Shown here in pieces: positions 8,959 through 16,949 of a stretch of 64,000 nucleotides of DNA (within the stretch, counting starts at the first letter, position 1; each line of letters opens with the position of its first letter). The DNA lies in the NCBI RefSeq assembly GCF_000212375.1, contig NC_015501.1, positions 1,054,001-1,118,000 on the forward strand, read 5' to 3'. The notes under the pieces were generated by a model. The model was not told the origin of the DNA. It did no database searches and worked only from the letters and a program-made list of their open reading frames with translations. This DNA is from Porphyromonas asaccharolytica DSM 20707 (GTDB taxonomy: Bacteria > Bacteroidota > Bacteroidia > Bacteroidales > Porphyromonadaceae). The position numbers were made by a program, and so were the translations under genes.

Positions 8959-9897
8959 CTAGAAGGTGTAGAGCGAGCTGATAGACTCGTGGCTACAGAC
9001 GCGACGGATAGACTCGGCAAAGAGCTCGGCGACGCTGATGATGCGCACCTTCTCGCTCTTCTTAGAGTAGGGGATTGAGTCGGTGAAGATCATCTCTGTC
9101 AGACCAGACTGATCAATGCGCTTCGTAGCTGGATCGCTCATGACGGCATGAGTCGCAAAGGCTCTGACAGACTTAGCGCCATGCTCTAGCATGAGGTCTG
9201 CAGCCTTGGTCATGGTGCCAGCGGTATCGACGATATCATCGACGAGGATTACATCCTTGCCTGTGACATCACCAATGATCGTCATCTCGGCCACCTCGTT
9301 TGCCTTAGCGCGACGCTTGTGGCAGATGACCATAGGTACGCCAAAGTGGCGTGCGTAGCTGTTGGCACGCTTTGTACCACCCACGTCAGGGGTAGCGATG
9401 CAGAGGTTGTCCACGGGTATGTTGTGCTCAATATACTCTGTGAAGACGGTAGAACCATATAGGTGGTCTACTGGAACGTTGAAGAATCCTTGTATCTGGT
9501 CTGCGTGTAGATCCATCGTGATGAGGCGGGTGATGCCAGCCACGGAGAGTAGGTCGGCAATGAGCTTAGCGCCGATGGAGACACGAGGCTTATCTTTGCG
9601 ATCTTGTCTAGCCCATCCGAAGTAGGGTATGACCGCTGTGATGTAGTGTGCGGAGGCACGCTTGGCCGCATCGATCATAAGTAGGAGCTCCATGATGTTG
9701 TCGGCATTGGGATAGGTCGACTGGACGAGGAAGAGGTCCTTGCCACGGATGCTCTCTTCGTAGGATACGGCAAACTCGCCATCGGCAAAGTGCTCGATAC
9801 GCATTTTGCCCAAGGGGCAGCCCAGTGAGTCACAGATCTTCTCGGCGAGGTTCTGAGAGGCTGAGCCAGCAAATACTAGGTAGGGTAGTTCGTTCAT
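8959..9897 (-). CDS. prs: Ribose-phosphate pyrophosphokinase
   Basis: This enzyme makes PRPP from ribose 5-phosphate and ATP, feeding purine, pyrimidine, histidine and NAD synthesis. The 312-residue length is usual. Visible motifs are the N-terminal PYLVFAGSASQNLAEKI, the flexible ATP loop ARQDRKDKPRVSIGAK, the divalent-metal region MDLHADQIQGFFNVPVDHLY, and the PRPP-binding loop DVILVDDIVDTAGTMTKAA. It has its own -7 motif upstream and a terminator downstream, so it is probably a single-gene transcript. Confidence 0.95.
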   Translation of the reverse strand: MNELPYLVFAGSASQNLAEKICDSLGCPLGKMRIEHFADGEFAVSYEESIRGKDLFLVQSTYPNADNIMELLLMIDAAKRASAHYITAVIPYFGWARQDRKDKPRVSIGAKLIADLLSVAGITRLITMDLHADQIQGFFNVPVDHLYGSTVFTEYIEHNIPVDNLCIATPDVGGTKRANSYARHFGVPMVICHKRRAKANEVAEMTIIGDVTGKDVILVDDIVDTAGTMTKAADLMLEHGAKSVRAFATHAVMSDPATKRIDQSGLTEMIFTDSIPYSKKSEKVRIISVAELFAESIRRVCSHESISSLYTF

Positions 9898-9928
9898 TAT
9901 GTTATCAGTATAGAGACAATCAGTGGCA

Positions 9929-9936
9929 CAAAGGTA
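9929..9936 (-). promoter_or_regulatory. -7 motif (TACCTTTG) upstream of prs
   Basis: On the minus strand the motif reads TACCTTTG, an exact TAnnTTTG match, 31 bases upstream of the prs ATG. No clear -33 TTTG is seen. Confidence 0.5.
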
Positions 9937-10012
9937 CGACTTTAATAATAAACGGCGGTTGCGATGCTTCGCTCCTCAACTTCGCACATCTCACGAAAAA
10001 CCCTTCTGTAGG

Positions 10013-10122
10013 CTCTAGAAGCACTAGACCTACTAGGAGTACTAGTGCCACTAGCCCCCCCCCTAATCTCTAATTTCTAACTCGATAGCCACGTGGAAAA
10101 TTCTAAATCTCCATGTGGAGAA
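10013..10122. repeat. Degenerate direct repeats plus a partial CCACGTGG palindrome element
   Basis: 10013-10075 holds short imperfect units of the type (C/T)TAGnAGnACTAG, followed by AT-rich ATCTCTAATTTCTAAC. The same kind of sequence recurs near 14825 and 45840. 10085-10122 is one CCACGTGG palindrome pair (GATAGCCACGTGGAAAAT then ATCTCCATGTGGAGAAT), a partial copy of the element at 22016, 45649 and 62149. No gene is visible in 9937-10239. Confidence 0.7.
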
Positions 10123-10239
10123 TGACCCTTTTAGTTCTTCAATCATTTCCTAGCGTCAGTAATTCTCTTTTATAAGCCGTTAGCTCTAGAATTTATCCCG
10201 TGTTCTAAGGTAAGAGTAACCAGAATTTTGCGTATTTTG

Positions 10240-10271
10240 TTTGGAGGGTGTATATATTTATTGTACCTTTG
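10240..10271 (+). promoter_or_regulatory. Strong Bacteroidota-type promoter of the fimbrial leader
   Basis: TTTG at 10240-10243 and TACCTTTG at 10264-10271 with a 20-base gap: the best two-part match to the TTTG / TAnnTTTG consensus seen in this window. Transcription would start near 10278. The next annotated gene downstream starts at 11098, giving an ~820-base leader that contains the (GA)23 tract and the terminator at 10776-10814. Confidence 0.75.
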
Positions 10272-10526
10272 TGGCGGAAAGGTGGTTTTCTATCGTGACC
10301 ACTCTTAGAGAAATGTTCGGGATGCTCGGGCAGTGTCTCGTAAACTAGAAGAAGATAGATCAGTATAATAACACACTAGCAAATACAACGGATTTACCAC
10401 TCATCGCTTTTCCGATTTTAATTCCGATTTTCTACGTAGGGCGGCTTAGTGTACCCTTCTCTGGTCGAAGGCTCCTCTAGTTGAAATAAAGTAGGTCAAA
10501 AGTTTGGTAGTCTCGAATATTTTCCG

Positions 10527-10607
<81 letters not shown>

Positions 10608-10614
10608 TACAGGT

Positions 10615-10643
10615 CTTCTGAGGTCGCACGCGACCCTCAGAAG
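10615..10643. other. Hairpin downstream of the GA tract
   Basis: CTTCTGAGGTCG and CGACCCTCAGAAG form a ~12-bp stem with one unpaired base and a tight loop. It has no T-run, so it is a structured leader element rather than a terminator. Confidence 0.55.
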
Positions 10644-10775
10644 CGGCTCCTTATACGCACTCTATCGATCTGCTTTTTCCTCCTTATCTCGTCTGGTTAC
10701 CATATCGACAGGCGAGGCGTCTTCTAGTAGCAACACTCTTTTCATAGACTCTCTTCGTCCGAGAGGCAACTCCTC

Positions 10776-10814
10776 GTGGGTGTATGTGGGCAACCATCGT
10801 ACACCCACTTTTTT
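10776..10814 (+). terminator. Intrinsic terminator inside the fimbrial leader
   Basis: GTGGGTGTATG (10776-10786) pairs with CGTACACCCAC (10798-10808, one wobble), followed at once by six T (10809-10814). It would end transcripts from the promoter at 10240 after about 535 bases. Either the upstream transcript is a non-coding RNA, or this is an attenuator in front of the fimbrial operon. I see no convincing gene in 10280-11097. Confidence 0.8.
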
Positions 10815-11097
10815 GTCTCTTGGTCGTCGTGGTCTATGCCATACAATAATACATATAGGAGTGCGACATCGCATCTCCTGCCTCAACTCGTGGATTCGTC
10901 AAGTAGCGGTAAGCTGATGAGCCGTCCGATACTTGAGAGGCTTCGAGATTGTGTGCGTTTATGGTCGTCTGATATCCTTTATAAGCTGATTTATGGTAAG
11001 CAGGGTGGGGCGCATTGTAGTTTCCATAGAGATATGGTTAGCTACTATGCGCTCCACGCTGCATGCCTATGAGATCTGATCCTTACAATAAGCTATT

Positions 11098-11685
11098 ATG
11101 AAACGAATCCTACTTATCATCTCGTTGCTGACCCTTCTGTCCCTCACCGTGAGCGGACAGCAGGTTGGTGTGCAGACAAACACCCTCTACTGGGCAACAA
11201 CGACCCCCAATGCAGGGGTAACCTTAGGTGTCGGAGAGCAGTGGAGCCTCAGCTTGCATGCTGGTTGGAACCCTTGGCGCTTCAGATCCTATGACCACCC
11301 CGAGAGTGGAGAGCGCGTCCACCCCAAGATGTTTCATTGGACGCTGATGCCCGAGGTTAAGTATTGGTTCTGCCGACGCTTTGAATATTGGAATCTCGGA
11401 CTCCATGCCATCGCCACGCAGTACAATGTGGGCGGGATGAGATTCATCAAGCCCTTAGCCGACTATCGCTATCAGGGGTATGGTGTAGGAGCAGGTTTGA
11501 GTGCTGGGTATCAGTGGCCTCTTGGAGATCGCTGGGGGCTAGAGCTCTCCATAGGCGTGGGCTATCTCTTTATGAAGTATGATAAGTATCAGTGCTGGCA
11601 GTGTGGAGAGCGTGAGGGTAGTTACACCCGTCACTATGTAGGACCCACGAAGGCTGCCATAGACTTTATTTATTACATCCGCTAA
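11098..11685 (+). CDS. DUF3575-like outer-membrane protein of the fimbrial locus
   Basis: The 195-residue protein has a signal peptide (MKRILLIISLLTLLSLTVSG) and a small beta-barrel pattern of alternating aromatic/polar strands. Motifs include NTLYWATTTPNAGVTLG, LSLHAGWNPWRF, HWTLMPEVKYWFCRRFEYWN and GAGLSAGYQWPLGDRWGLE. DUF3575-like barrels sit at the head of Mfa-type fimbrial operons in Bacteroides and relatives, as I recall. Two further paralogue-like barrels lie at 47673 and 48327. It ends 5 bases before the next gene, so the two are cotranscribed. Its exact job (assembly or anchoring) is not known. Confidence 0.8.
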   Translation: MKRILLIISLLTLLSLTVSGQQVGVQTNTLYWATTTPNAGVTLGVGEQWSLSLHAGWNPWRFRSYDHPESGERVHPKMFHWTLMPEVKYWFCRRFEYWNLGLHAIATQYNVGGMRFIKPLADYRYQGYGVGAGLSAGYQWPLGDRWGLELSIGVGYLFMKYDKYQCWQCGEREGSYTRHYVGPTKAAIDFIYYIR

Positions 11686-11690
11686 TCACT

Positions 11691-13709
11691 TTGAAGAGTA
11701 ACTGTCGTATGAAAAGTAAATCATCGTATCGCCCCCTGCGATACAGTATGGGGAGTCAGAGTAGAGAGTCACAATATGACGACTCTTCTAGGGGTGCACA
11801 GCTGATCTCGTTTCTGTGTCGTGCTTTCATGGGTGCTGTCTGTCTTTTGATCCTTTGCCTGCTCTCGCCTGTTGTGACATTGGCTCAGAGTACGACAGCT
11901 CAGCCTGATAGCACCGCACTAGCACAGACTCATCCTCATACTGTAGCGAGAGATACTATAGCTACAGACACTATAGCGACTCATAGTACGCAAGCTCTCG
12001 ATAAGGCATCTGATAAGACATCTGATAAGACATCTATAGATAGTCTCGTTGTCAAAGAGCAGCGAGAGCTGGTGGTCACAGACAGTGTCACAGTCTCCTC
12101 GACTATGCGTAGGCATCGTCAGGCAGTAGCCGATGGACTGCATATAGCTGATGTGAAGACCGCTTATAGTGCCGATGGGTCGGCTCTTGTTGTCTCCTTT
12201 GTAGCGCGTTATGGAGAGCGTGTCGTTGCTTCTCGTGAGGCGCTCCTTGTGACCCCAGTCTATGTACAGCCAGAGGCCTTAGGCGAGGTACGTCTGCCAC
12301 AGCTACGTATCAATGGGCGTCAACGGGCCAGAGCTTATCGTCGCGAGGTCTCCTTTTGGAGTCATCAGGAGTACGAGCAGCGCAAGCCGCTATTGCTGAC
12401 CACCATTGCTACACCACGACATATGCTAGACACTATAACCAATAGTGCCCGATATAGCTATCGTATGCCACTAGCCAACTACAAGACAGGAGGTAGCCTA
12501 CGCTTAGACTTAGAGGTAGAGGATTGCTGTAAGCTCTATCCCGTAGCTAGTAAGGACTATGCGATAGCACCTCACATCTTGCCAGCGCCAGACACGGTGC
12601 GTATCGTGCAGACCGTCTCTGACACCGTGCGTATTGAGGCACCCAAGCCTCTAGAGATAGCACGTCCTGATCTCTACGCATCCAATGTCTCCTTCATCAG
12701 ACCTGCTAAGGAAGAGGCTAAGGTGCGTAGCCAGAGTCTCTCCGTACGGATTACCTTTGAGGTGGCTAAGGCTGAGGTCTTGCCCAACTTTGCCAATAAC
12801 CGAGCTGAGCTGACACGGGTAGATCGTGAGATACGTCCTCTCTTGACAGACCATGATAGTACCTATACCGTGCGAGAGGCCAGCATCTATGGGTACGCCT
12901 CTCCCGAGGGGGGGTATGAATACAATCGGAACCTCTCCGAGTCACGAGCTTATGGCTTTAGGAACTATCTAGAGCGTATCTATGGTATGTCCCGTATCCC
13001 CACCTTTGATGTGCAGGGACGTAGTGAGGACTGGGAGGGGCTCCGTAAGCACATCGTCGAGTCGTCACTCCCCGAGCGAGACGAGATACTTCGTATCATA
13101 GATCGTGAGAGTATCAGCTACGATGCTCGTGATCAGCAGCTCAAGCGTCTCCGTGGGGGACGAACCTATAAGACGCTGCTGGGAGATATCTATCCGCTCC
13201 TGCGTCGTATAGATATGACGCTACAGTATGGCGTACGAGACTTCGAGCAGCGTGAGGTTGCTACAATCATTGAGACCCGCCCTCAAGACCTCTCACAGCG
13301 AGAGATCTATGATCTAGCGCATATGCGCAATAGCGATGCCGTGGCTCGTACACAGCGGAGCAACTATGGTCGTGAGTACGACATAGCCGCACGCTACTTC
13401 CCCAAGGATGCGATCGCTCAGATCAACGCTTCCTCAGCAGCCCTCATACGTGGGGAGCTAGAGATAGCCCATCTGTACCTCGAGCGTGTAGCACAGGATC
13501 CACGTGCCTACAACAATCTAGGCGTCTATCACTGGATGCGTCAGGAGTATGACCAGGCAGCCGACTACTTCCGTAGGGTGCCACAAGAGAGTCAAGAGAT
13601 GGCACAGCGCAACCTCACACAGATGCTCCAAGAGCAGCAGCAGCGCAAGGCGCTACAGCAGCAGCATAAAGCCGCGTCTGGGGCTACCAAGTCTACGACG
13701 ACACGTTAA
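11691..13709 (+). CDS. OmpA-domain/TPR fimbrial-operon protein (DUF3868-like)
   Basis: The 672-residue protein has a hydrophobic export segment (about 45-66, CLLILCLLSPVVTLAQS) after a long N-terminus, so the true start may be further in (Met7, Met20 or Met47). A Thr/Asp-rich low-complexity region (70-120) follows, with three tandem 12-base units giving DKxSDKTSDKTS. Then comes a beta-rich domain (about 150-300) as in DUF3868, an OmpA-like peptidoglycan-binding motif (ASIYGYASPEGGYEYNRNLSESRA, about 398-421), and a C-terminal TPR-like helical part (about 580-650). It probably tethers the fimbria machinery to the cell wall. It overlaps nothing but is closely spaced on both sides. Confidence 0.75.
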   Translation: MKSNCRMKSKSSYRPLRYSMGSQSRESQYDDSSRGAQLISFLCRAFMGAVCLLILCLLSPVVTLAQSTTAQPDSTALAQTHPHTVARDTIATDTIATHSTQALDKASDKTSDKTSIDSLVVKEQRELVVTDSVTVSSTMRRHRQAVADGLHIADVKTAYSADGSALVVSFVARYGERVVASREALLVTPVYVQPEALGEVRLPQLRINGRQRARAYRREVSFWSHQEYEQRKPLLLTTIATPRHMLDTITNSARYSYRMPLANYKTGGSLRLDLEVEDCCKLYPVASKDYAIAPHILPAPDTVRIVQTVSDTVRIEAPKPLEIARPDLYASNVSFIRPAKEEAKVRSQSLSVRITFEVAKAEVLPNFANNRAELTRVDREIRPLLTDHDSTYTVREASIYGYASPEGGYEYNRNLSESRAYGFRNYLERIYGMSRIPTFDVQGRSEDWEGLRKHIVESSLPERDEILRIIDRESISYDARDQQLKRLRGGRTYKTLLGDIYPLLRRIDMTLQYGVRDFEQREVATIIETRPQDLSQREIYDLAHMRNSDAVARTQRSNYGREYDIAARYFPKDAIAQINASSAALIRGELEIAHLYLERVAQDPRAYNNLGVYHWMRQEYDQAADYFRRVPQESQEMAQRNLTQMLQEQQQRKALQQQHKAASGATKSTTTR

Positions 13710-13723
13710 GAGATAGTACGGCT

Positions 13724-14824
13724 ATGGTATATAGAAGCATCCCTTTACGAGCTAAGCCAGTCACCCTCAGTAGTGCCTCGCTAAGCGTCCTTTTCAGACG
13801 TGTCATGCGCCTAGCTGTAGGTCGCTATGGGGTGCCTGCTCTGCTCCTGCTGAGCCTGGTGGGGTTGACCAGCTGTGATATGGACGACCCGCAAGATCTC
13901 TGCTGCAAGCGTGTAGACCTAATCTATCGCTACGTCCCCTCACCCGCACAAGGCGATCAGTACCAGCAGGAGATCAGAGGAGGTATGAGACACTTCCTCT
14001 ATAGTGCTGATAGTATCTACCTAAGAGAGGTTTATGCCCAGAGAGACAATCCTCAGTATGTCCGTCTCTCTAACCTCACCCCTGGCGCTTATCTGATGCT
14101 GACCGTAGCCAATAGTTCGCCAGCAGGTACGTTGCTAGAGCACTTCGAGCCAGGGGCTACGCTAGGCGAGGCACAGCTACGTTTAGCCAAGGCTTTGGAG
14201 CAGACTGCGGGTCTCTATCAGAACAGTGAAGAGCTCTTTTATAACCTGCGCGCCTTCCGCACCAATGGAGACACCCCGATCCGCTATTACTGTGACCTAT
14301 CTAATGTGCACTGTCATCTGCAGGTGCAGGTAGAGTGGGAGGATACCCCCAAGCATCTTAGCGGATCCTACGAGCTACGCGCTAGTCGTATAGCAGCGGC
14401 TTACGATCTAGGCAGATGGTATGGCGAGCCTATCGTGATAGCACGTGGCAATGGTCATACGCCGACCGAGTCTACGCTAACCGATGTGGTGCATCACTTC
14501 CCCACAGAGCGGGGAGAGATGATTACCCACTATCAGGAGCGTCAGCTCTTTGACATGAAGCTTTACTACGACCTTATCTCGCTACGCTATCGAGATGATG
14601 CGATTCCTGTGTTGCGACTCTACTATCAGGGAGAGCCCGTCACGACCGAGATAGATCTGAGCAAGGCCTTTAAGGAGTGGCGCTGGCACCCCGATCTTAT
14701 GCCAGCGCAGCTCTTCCGTATCAAGATCTTGATTCACCCCGATGGGAGTGTCACCGTGAGCCAGTGGGTCTCAGGCAACGTGCTAGACTGGGTCGATGGT
14801 GGTACGCTGGGAATGAGTGATTAG
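13724..14824 (+). CDS. FimB/Mfa2-like fimbrial anchor lipoprotein
   Basis: The frame has a lipoprotein box LVGLTSC. The signal looks normal if translation starts at the internal ATG at 13805 (MRLAVGRYGVPALLLLSL, Cys at residue 24 from there), so 13724 may be too long. The mature protein begins DMDDPQDLCCKRVDLIYRYVP, in keeping with the FimB/Mfa2 family, which caps the base of the fimbria and anchors it in the outer membrane. It follows the OmpA-type gene by 14 bases and precedes the fimbrillin at 15045. Family identity is from the operon position and the lipoprotein plus beta-domain layout. Confidence 0.75.
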   Translation: MVYRSIPLRAKPVTLSSASLSVLFRRVMRLAVGRYGVPALLLLSLVGLTSCDMDDPQDLCCKRVDLIYRYVPSPAQGDQYQQEIRGGMRHFLYSADSIYLREVYAQRDNPQYVRLSNLTPGAYLMLTVANSSPAGTLLEHFEPGATLGEAQLRLAKALEQTAGLYQNSEELFYNLRAFRTNGDTPIRYYCDLSNVHCHLQVQVEWEDTPKHLSGSYELRASRIAAAYDLGRWYGEPIVIARGNGHTPTESTLTDVVHHFPTERGEMITHYQERQLFDMKLYYDLISLRYRDDAIPVLRLYYQGEPVTTEIDLSKAFKEWRWHPDLMPAQLFRIKILIHPDGSVTVSQWVSGNVLDWVDGGTLGMSD

Positions 14825-14960
14825 AGATTAGAAGTTAGAGATTAGAGGTTAGAAGTTAGAGATTAGACCCTAGGAGCACTAGTGACCCTAGGAGCACTAG
14901 AGTCACTAGCCAACCGCCACTAGCTAACCACCAATCACCAATCGCCAATCACCAAACGAC
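14825..14960. repeat. AT-rich degenerate tandem repeats between fimbrial genes
   Basis: Imperfect units of TTAGAGATTAGAAG (about 5) run from 14822, then CCTAGGAGCACTAG (twice) and units of CCAATCACCAATCG. The unit types match the repeats at 10013 and 45840. A second small pair of TTAACCAAnAGTATTAT units lies at 15013-15043 just before the ATG of the fimbrillin. No gene or clear terminator is seen in this gap. Confidence 0.75.
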
Positions 14961-15044
14961 AAAACTAAGAAACCAAAGTGGGTACACGAGGTATCCACTA
15001 TCCATTAAACTAATTAACCAACAGTATTATTAACCAATAGTATT

Positions 15045-16415
15045 ATGAACAAAAAAATCAAGGCACTCCTAACCATTGGAGTCCTAGCTCTGGTAGCTCT
15101 AACAAGCAGTTGCCAGTCAGACAACAAGGCGCCTAAGGGGGATCAGCTCGCTGAGACCTATCAGGAGCCCAACACGTTTACCATCCGCTTCTCAGTACCT
15201 TCGGGTGATCCCGTCAAGTACGACCTGCGTCGGATACAAGACGAGAGAGAGTACACGATCGACAAGGTCATGCTCTACGTCTTTGAGGATGGCAAGCTAG
15301 CGCTTGATCCTATCCCCATCAACAACCCCGCTCTGCAGCCAGATCCTCAGGATCCTACAGCGATGGTCTACACGCACAGCTCTACGGACAACAAGATCCC
15401 ACAGGGCCTCGTCACCATCTACGCTGTCGCCAATGAGGATATCACGACACCGCTCGCTAAGGGCGATGCGGTTAGCAAGCTTACGGCTCAGCTCGCCAAG
15501 GGAGAGCAGAAAGCCAATGAGTCATCCAGCCTCGTGGTCAACGGAGACGGCACGACAGGCACTACCGACAAGATCCCTATGGTCGGAGTCAAGGAGGATG
15601 TTGTGCTCTTCAAGCAAAACGTAACAGTCGAACTAGAGCGTATCGTCGCTCGTATCGACATCAAGAACAATGTCGCCGACAATCAGCTCAACATCACTTC
15701 AGTTACCCTGGAGAATGCTAACTCAAAGAGCATCCTTGTCGATGATCATATTTCCAACGTACCCGCTGCTAGCACGAAGGTAGGTGGTGTCAAGCCCTTC
15801 CTCTTCACCCCAGGGGCAGCACGTATGGAGCATAATAAGGTTTTCTATCTCTATGAGGGCAACCAAGCCGGTACGACCGCTGATGAGGCTACCTATGTAG
15901 TAATCAAAGGTACATATCGTGGTGTAGAGAAGGAGTACAAGATCCCCTTCTTTGACAAAGCCAAGAACAAGGGTATCGACATCGTCCGTAACACTATCTA
16001 TCGTATCGTACTTGGTACAGACAACACTAAGTACAACCTCACCTTCTCAATTGAGGTGACTGATTGGGACGGTCCAGTCAACACGGTCGTTACTTGGGAC
16101 GCTATCACTGTAGCTTTTGACGGCACAGCCTCTACTGGCTTTAGTTACGATGCTAAGAAGCACGAACTCACCGCTCCTAAGACCGCAGGCACAGCTTACT
16201 TCACCACCTCGCACAACTTCGGGACCGCTCCCACCTTTACCGCAACGGCAGAGGCTTCAGCAGCTAGCTGGCTTAAGGCAAGCATTGATGGTAGTGGCAA
16301 GGTCAAGATTGAAGTTTCCGAAGCTGCTACGACCGCACGCCATGGTCTTGTGACCGTCACAGGCACTAATCCAGCCTACCAGTATCAGATCCTAGTAAAG
16401 CAGGGTGCGAAGTAA
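15045..16415 (+). CDS. Fimbrillin-family lipoprotein, probable structural subunit
   Basis: The 456-residue protein has a lipoprotein signal (MNKKIKALLTIGVLALVALTSSC). It is followed by an N-terminal fimbrillin domain (about 45-330, with YTIDKVMLYVFEDGKL, VTIYAVANEDITT and VTVELERIVARIDIKNN), as in P. gingivalis FimA/Mfa1-type pilins. The C-terminal ~110 residues (from ITVAFDGTAST) form a second beta domain resembling a BACON or Ig-like module. Lipid-modified pilins of this kind are cut by an Arg-type protease and polymerise by strand exchange. Whether this is the major stalk or a minor subunit cannot be told. It lies 220 bases after the anchor gene. Confidence 0.75.
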   Translation: MNKKIKALLTIGVLALVALTSSCQSDNKAPKGDQLAETYQEPNTFTIRFSVPSGDPVKYDLRRIQDEREYTIDKVMLYVFEDGKLALDPIPINNPALQPDPQDPTAMVYTHSSTDNKIPQGLVTIYAVANEDITTPLAKGDAVSKLTAQLAKGEQKANESSSLVVNGDGTTGTTDKIPMVGVKEDVVLFKQNVTVELERIVARIDIKNNVADNQLNITSVTLENANSKSILVDDHISNVPAASTKVGGVKPFLFTPGAARMEHNKVFYLYEGNQAGTTADEATYVVIKGTYRGVEKEYKIPFFDKAKNKGIDIVRNTIYRIVLGTDNTKYNLTFSIEVTDWDGPVNTVVTWDAITVAFDGTASTGFSYDAKKHELTAPKTAGTAYFTTSHNFGTAPTFTATAEASAASWLKASIDGSGKVKIEVSEAATTARHGLVTVTGTNPAYQYQILVKQGAK

Positions 16416-16484
16416 TAAGAGCAAGAGTGCTCATACAATACACCCTTAACTCCGCCAATCGAGTAGCTCGATGAGACGAGTAAC

Positions 16485-16627
16485 CCGTAGGGACGCACGG
16501 CTAGTGTCTAGTCGGAGAGCGTCCGTTGTATCAAGACAGAACGAGTTTTGATGTCAAGGTGTTGACGTTGTACCCTTTAATGGGTGCGGACGTCATCCCG
16601 CTAGCTACTAGCCGTGTGTCCCTACAG
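16485..16627. repeat. Inverted-repeat unit between fimbrillin and first adhesin
   Basis: GTAGGGACGCACGGCTAGT near 16488 and ACTAGCCGTGTGTCCCTAC near 16607-16625 form an inverted pair ~120 bases apart. Related GTAGGGACnCnC sequences occur next to the GC-rich repeats at 35811 and 59645. It is probably a small non-autonomous mobile element or part of one; there is no coding capacity. Confidence 0.6.
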
Positions 16628-16866
16628 AGATCGGGGTTACAGCGTTTGATGAGTGGAATTGTCGTGCTGACGTAGCTTGTGTAGGGGCGGACCTACGTGT
16701 CCGCCCGCAGAATAGACTGCGCTCAGGTGAGGACGGGCGGACACACAGGTCCGCCCCTACGGTGGGAGCTTCCACCCCGCCGAGCGGTTCACCCGAAGAG
16801 AAGTCGACCGAGCTTCCGAAACGAGAAAAAACTTCGCATTTTACTTGCATATGAACTTAGAAAGCA
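16607..16866. repeat. ~250-bp dispersed repeat with an 80-bp GC-rich inverted pair
   Basis: The core 16681-16760 begins GTAGGGGCGGACCTACGTGT and ends with its near-reverse complement. The whole unit is repeated in inverted orientation and almost unchanged at about 59407-59657; the 80-bp core is identical there as far as I can compare. More divergent copies are at 21765-21869 and 35908-35987. With no gene inside, it looks like a REP- or MITE-like element. It occupies most of the gap before the first adhesin. Confidence 0.85.
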
Positions 16867-16949
16867 GATCGTTATTCGTAAGAGATTTGCGGAGTCTCCT
16901 ACAGATAAGAACTCTACAAACAAGCACTCTAAAGAACAAGAACAATAAT

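Noticed and set aside
10776-11072. A 98-codon frame in the fimbrial leader
   Set aside because: It begins inside the terminator stem and its translation has no family features.
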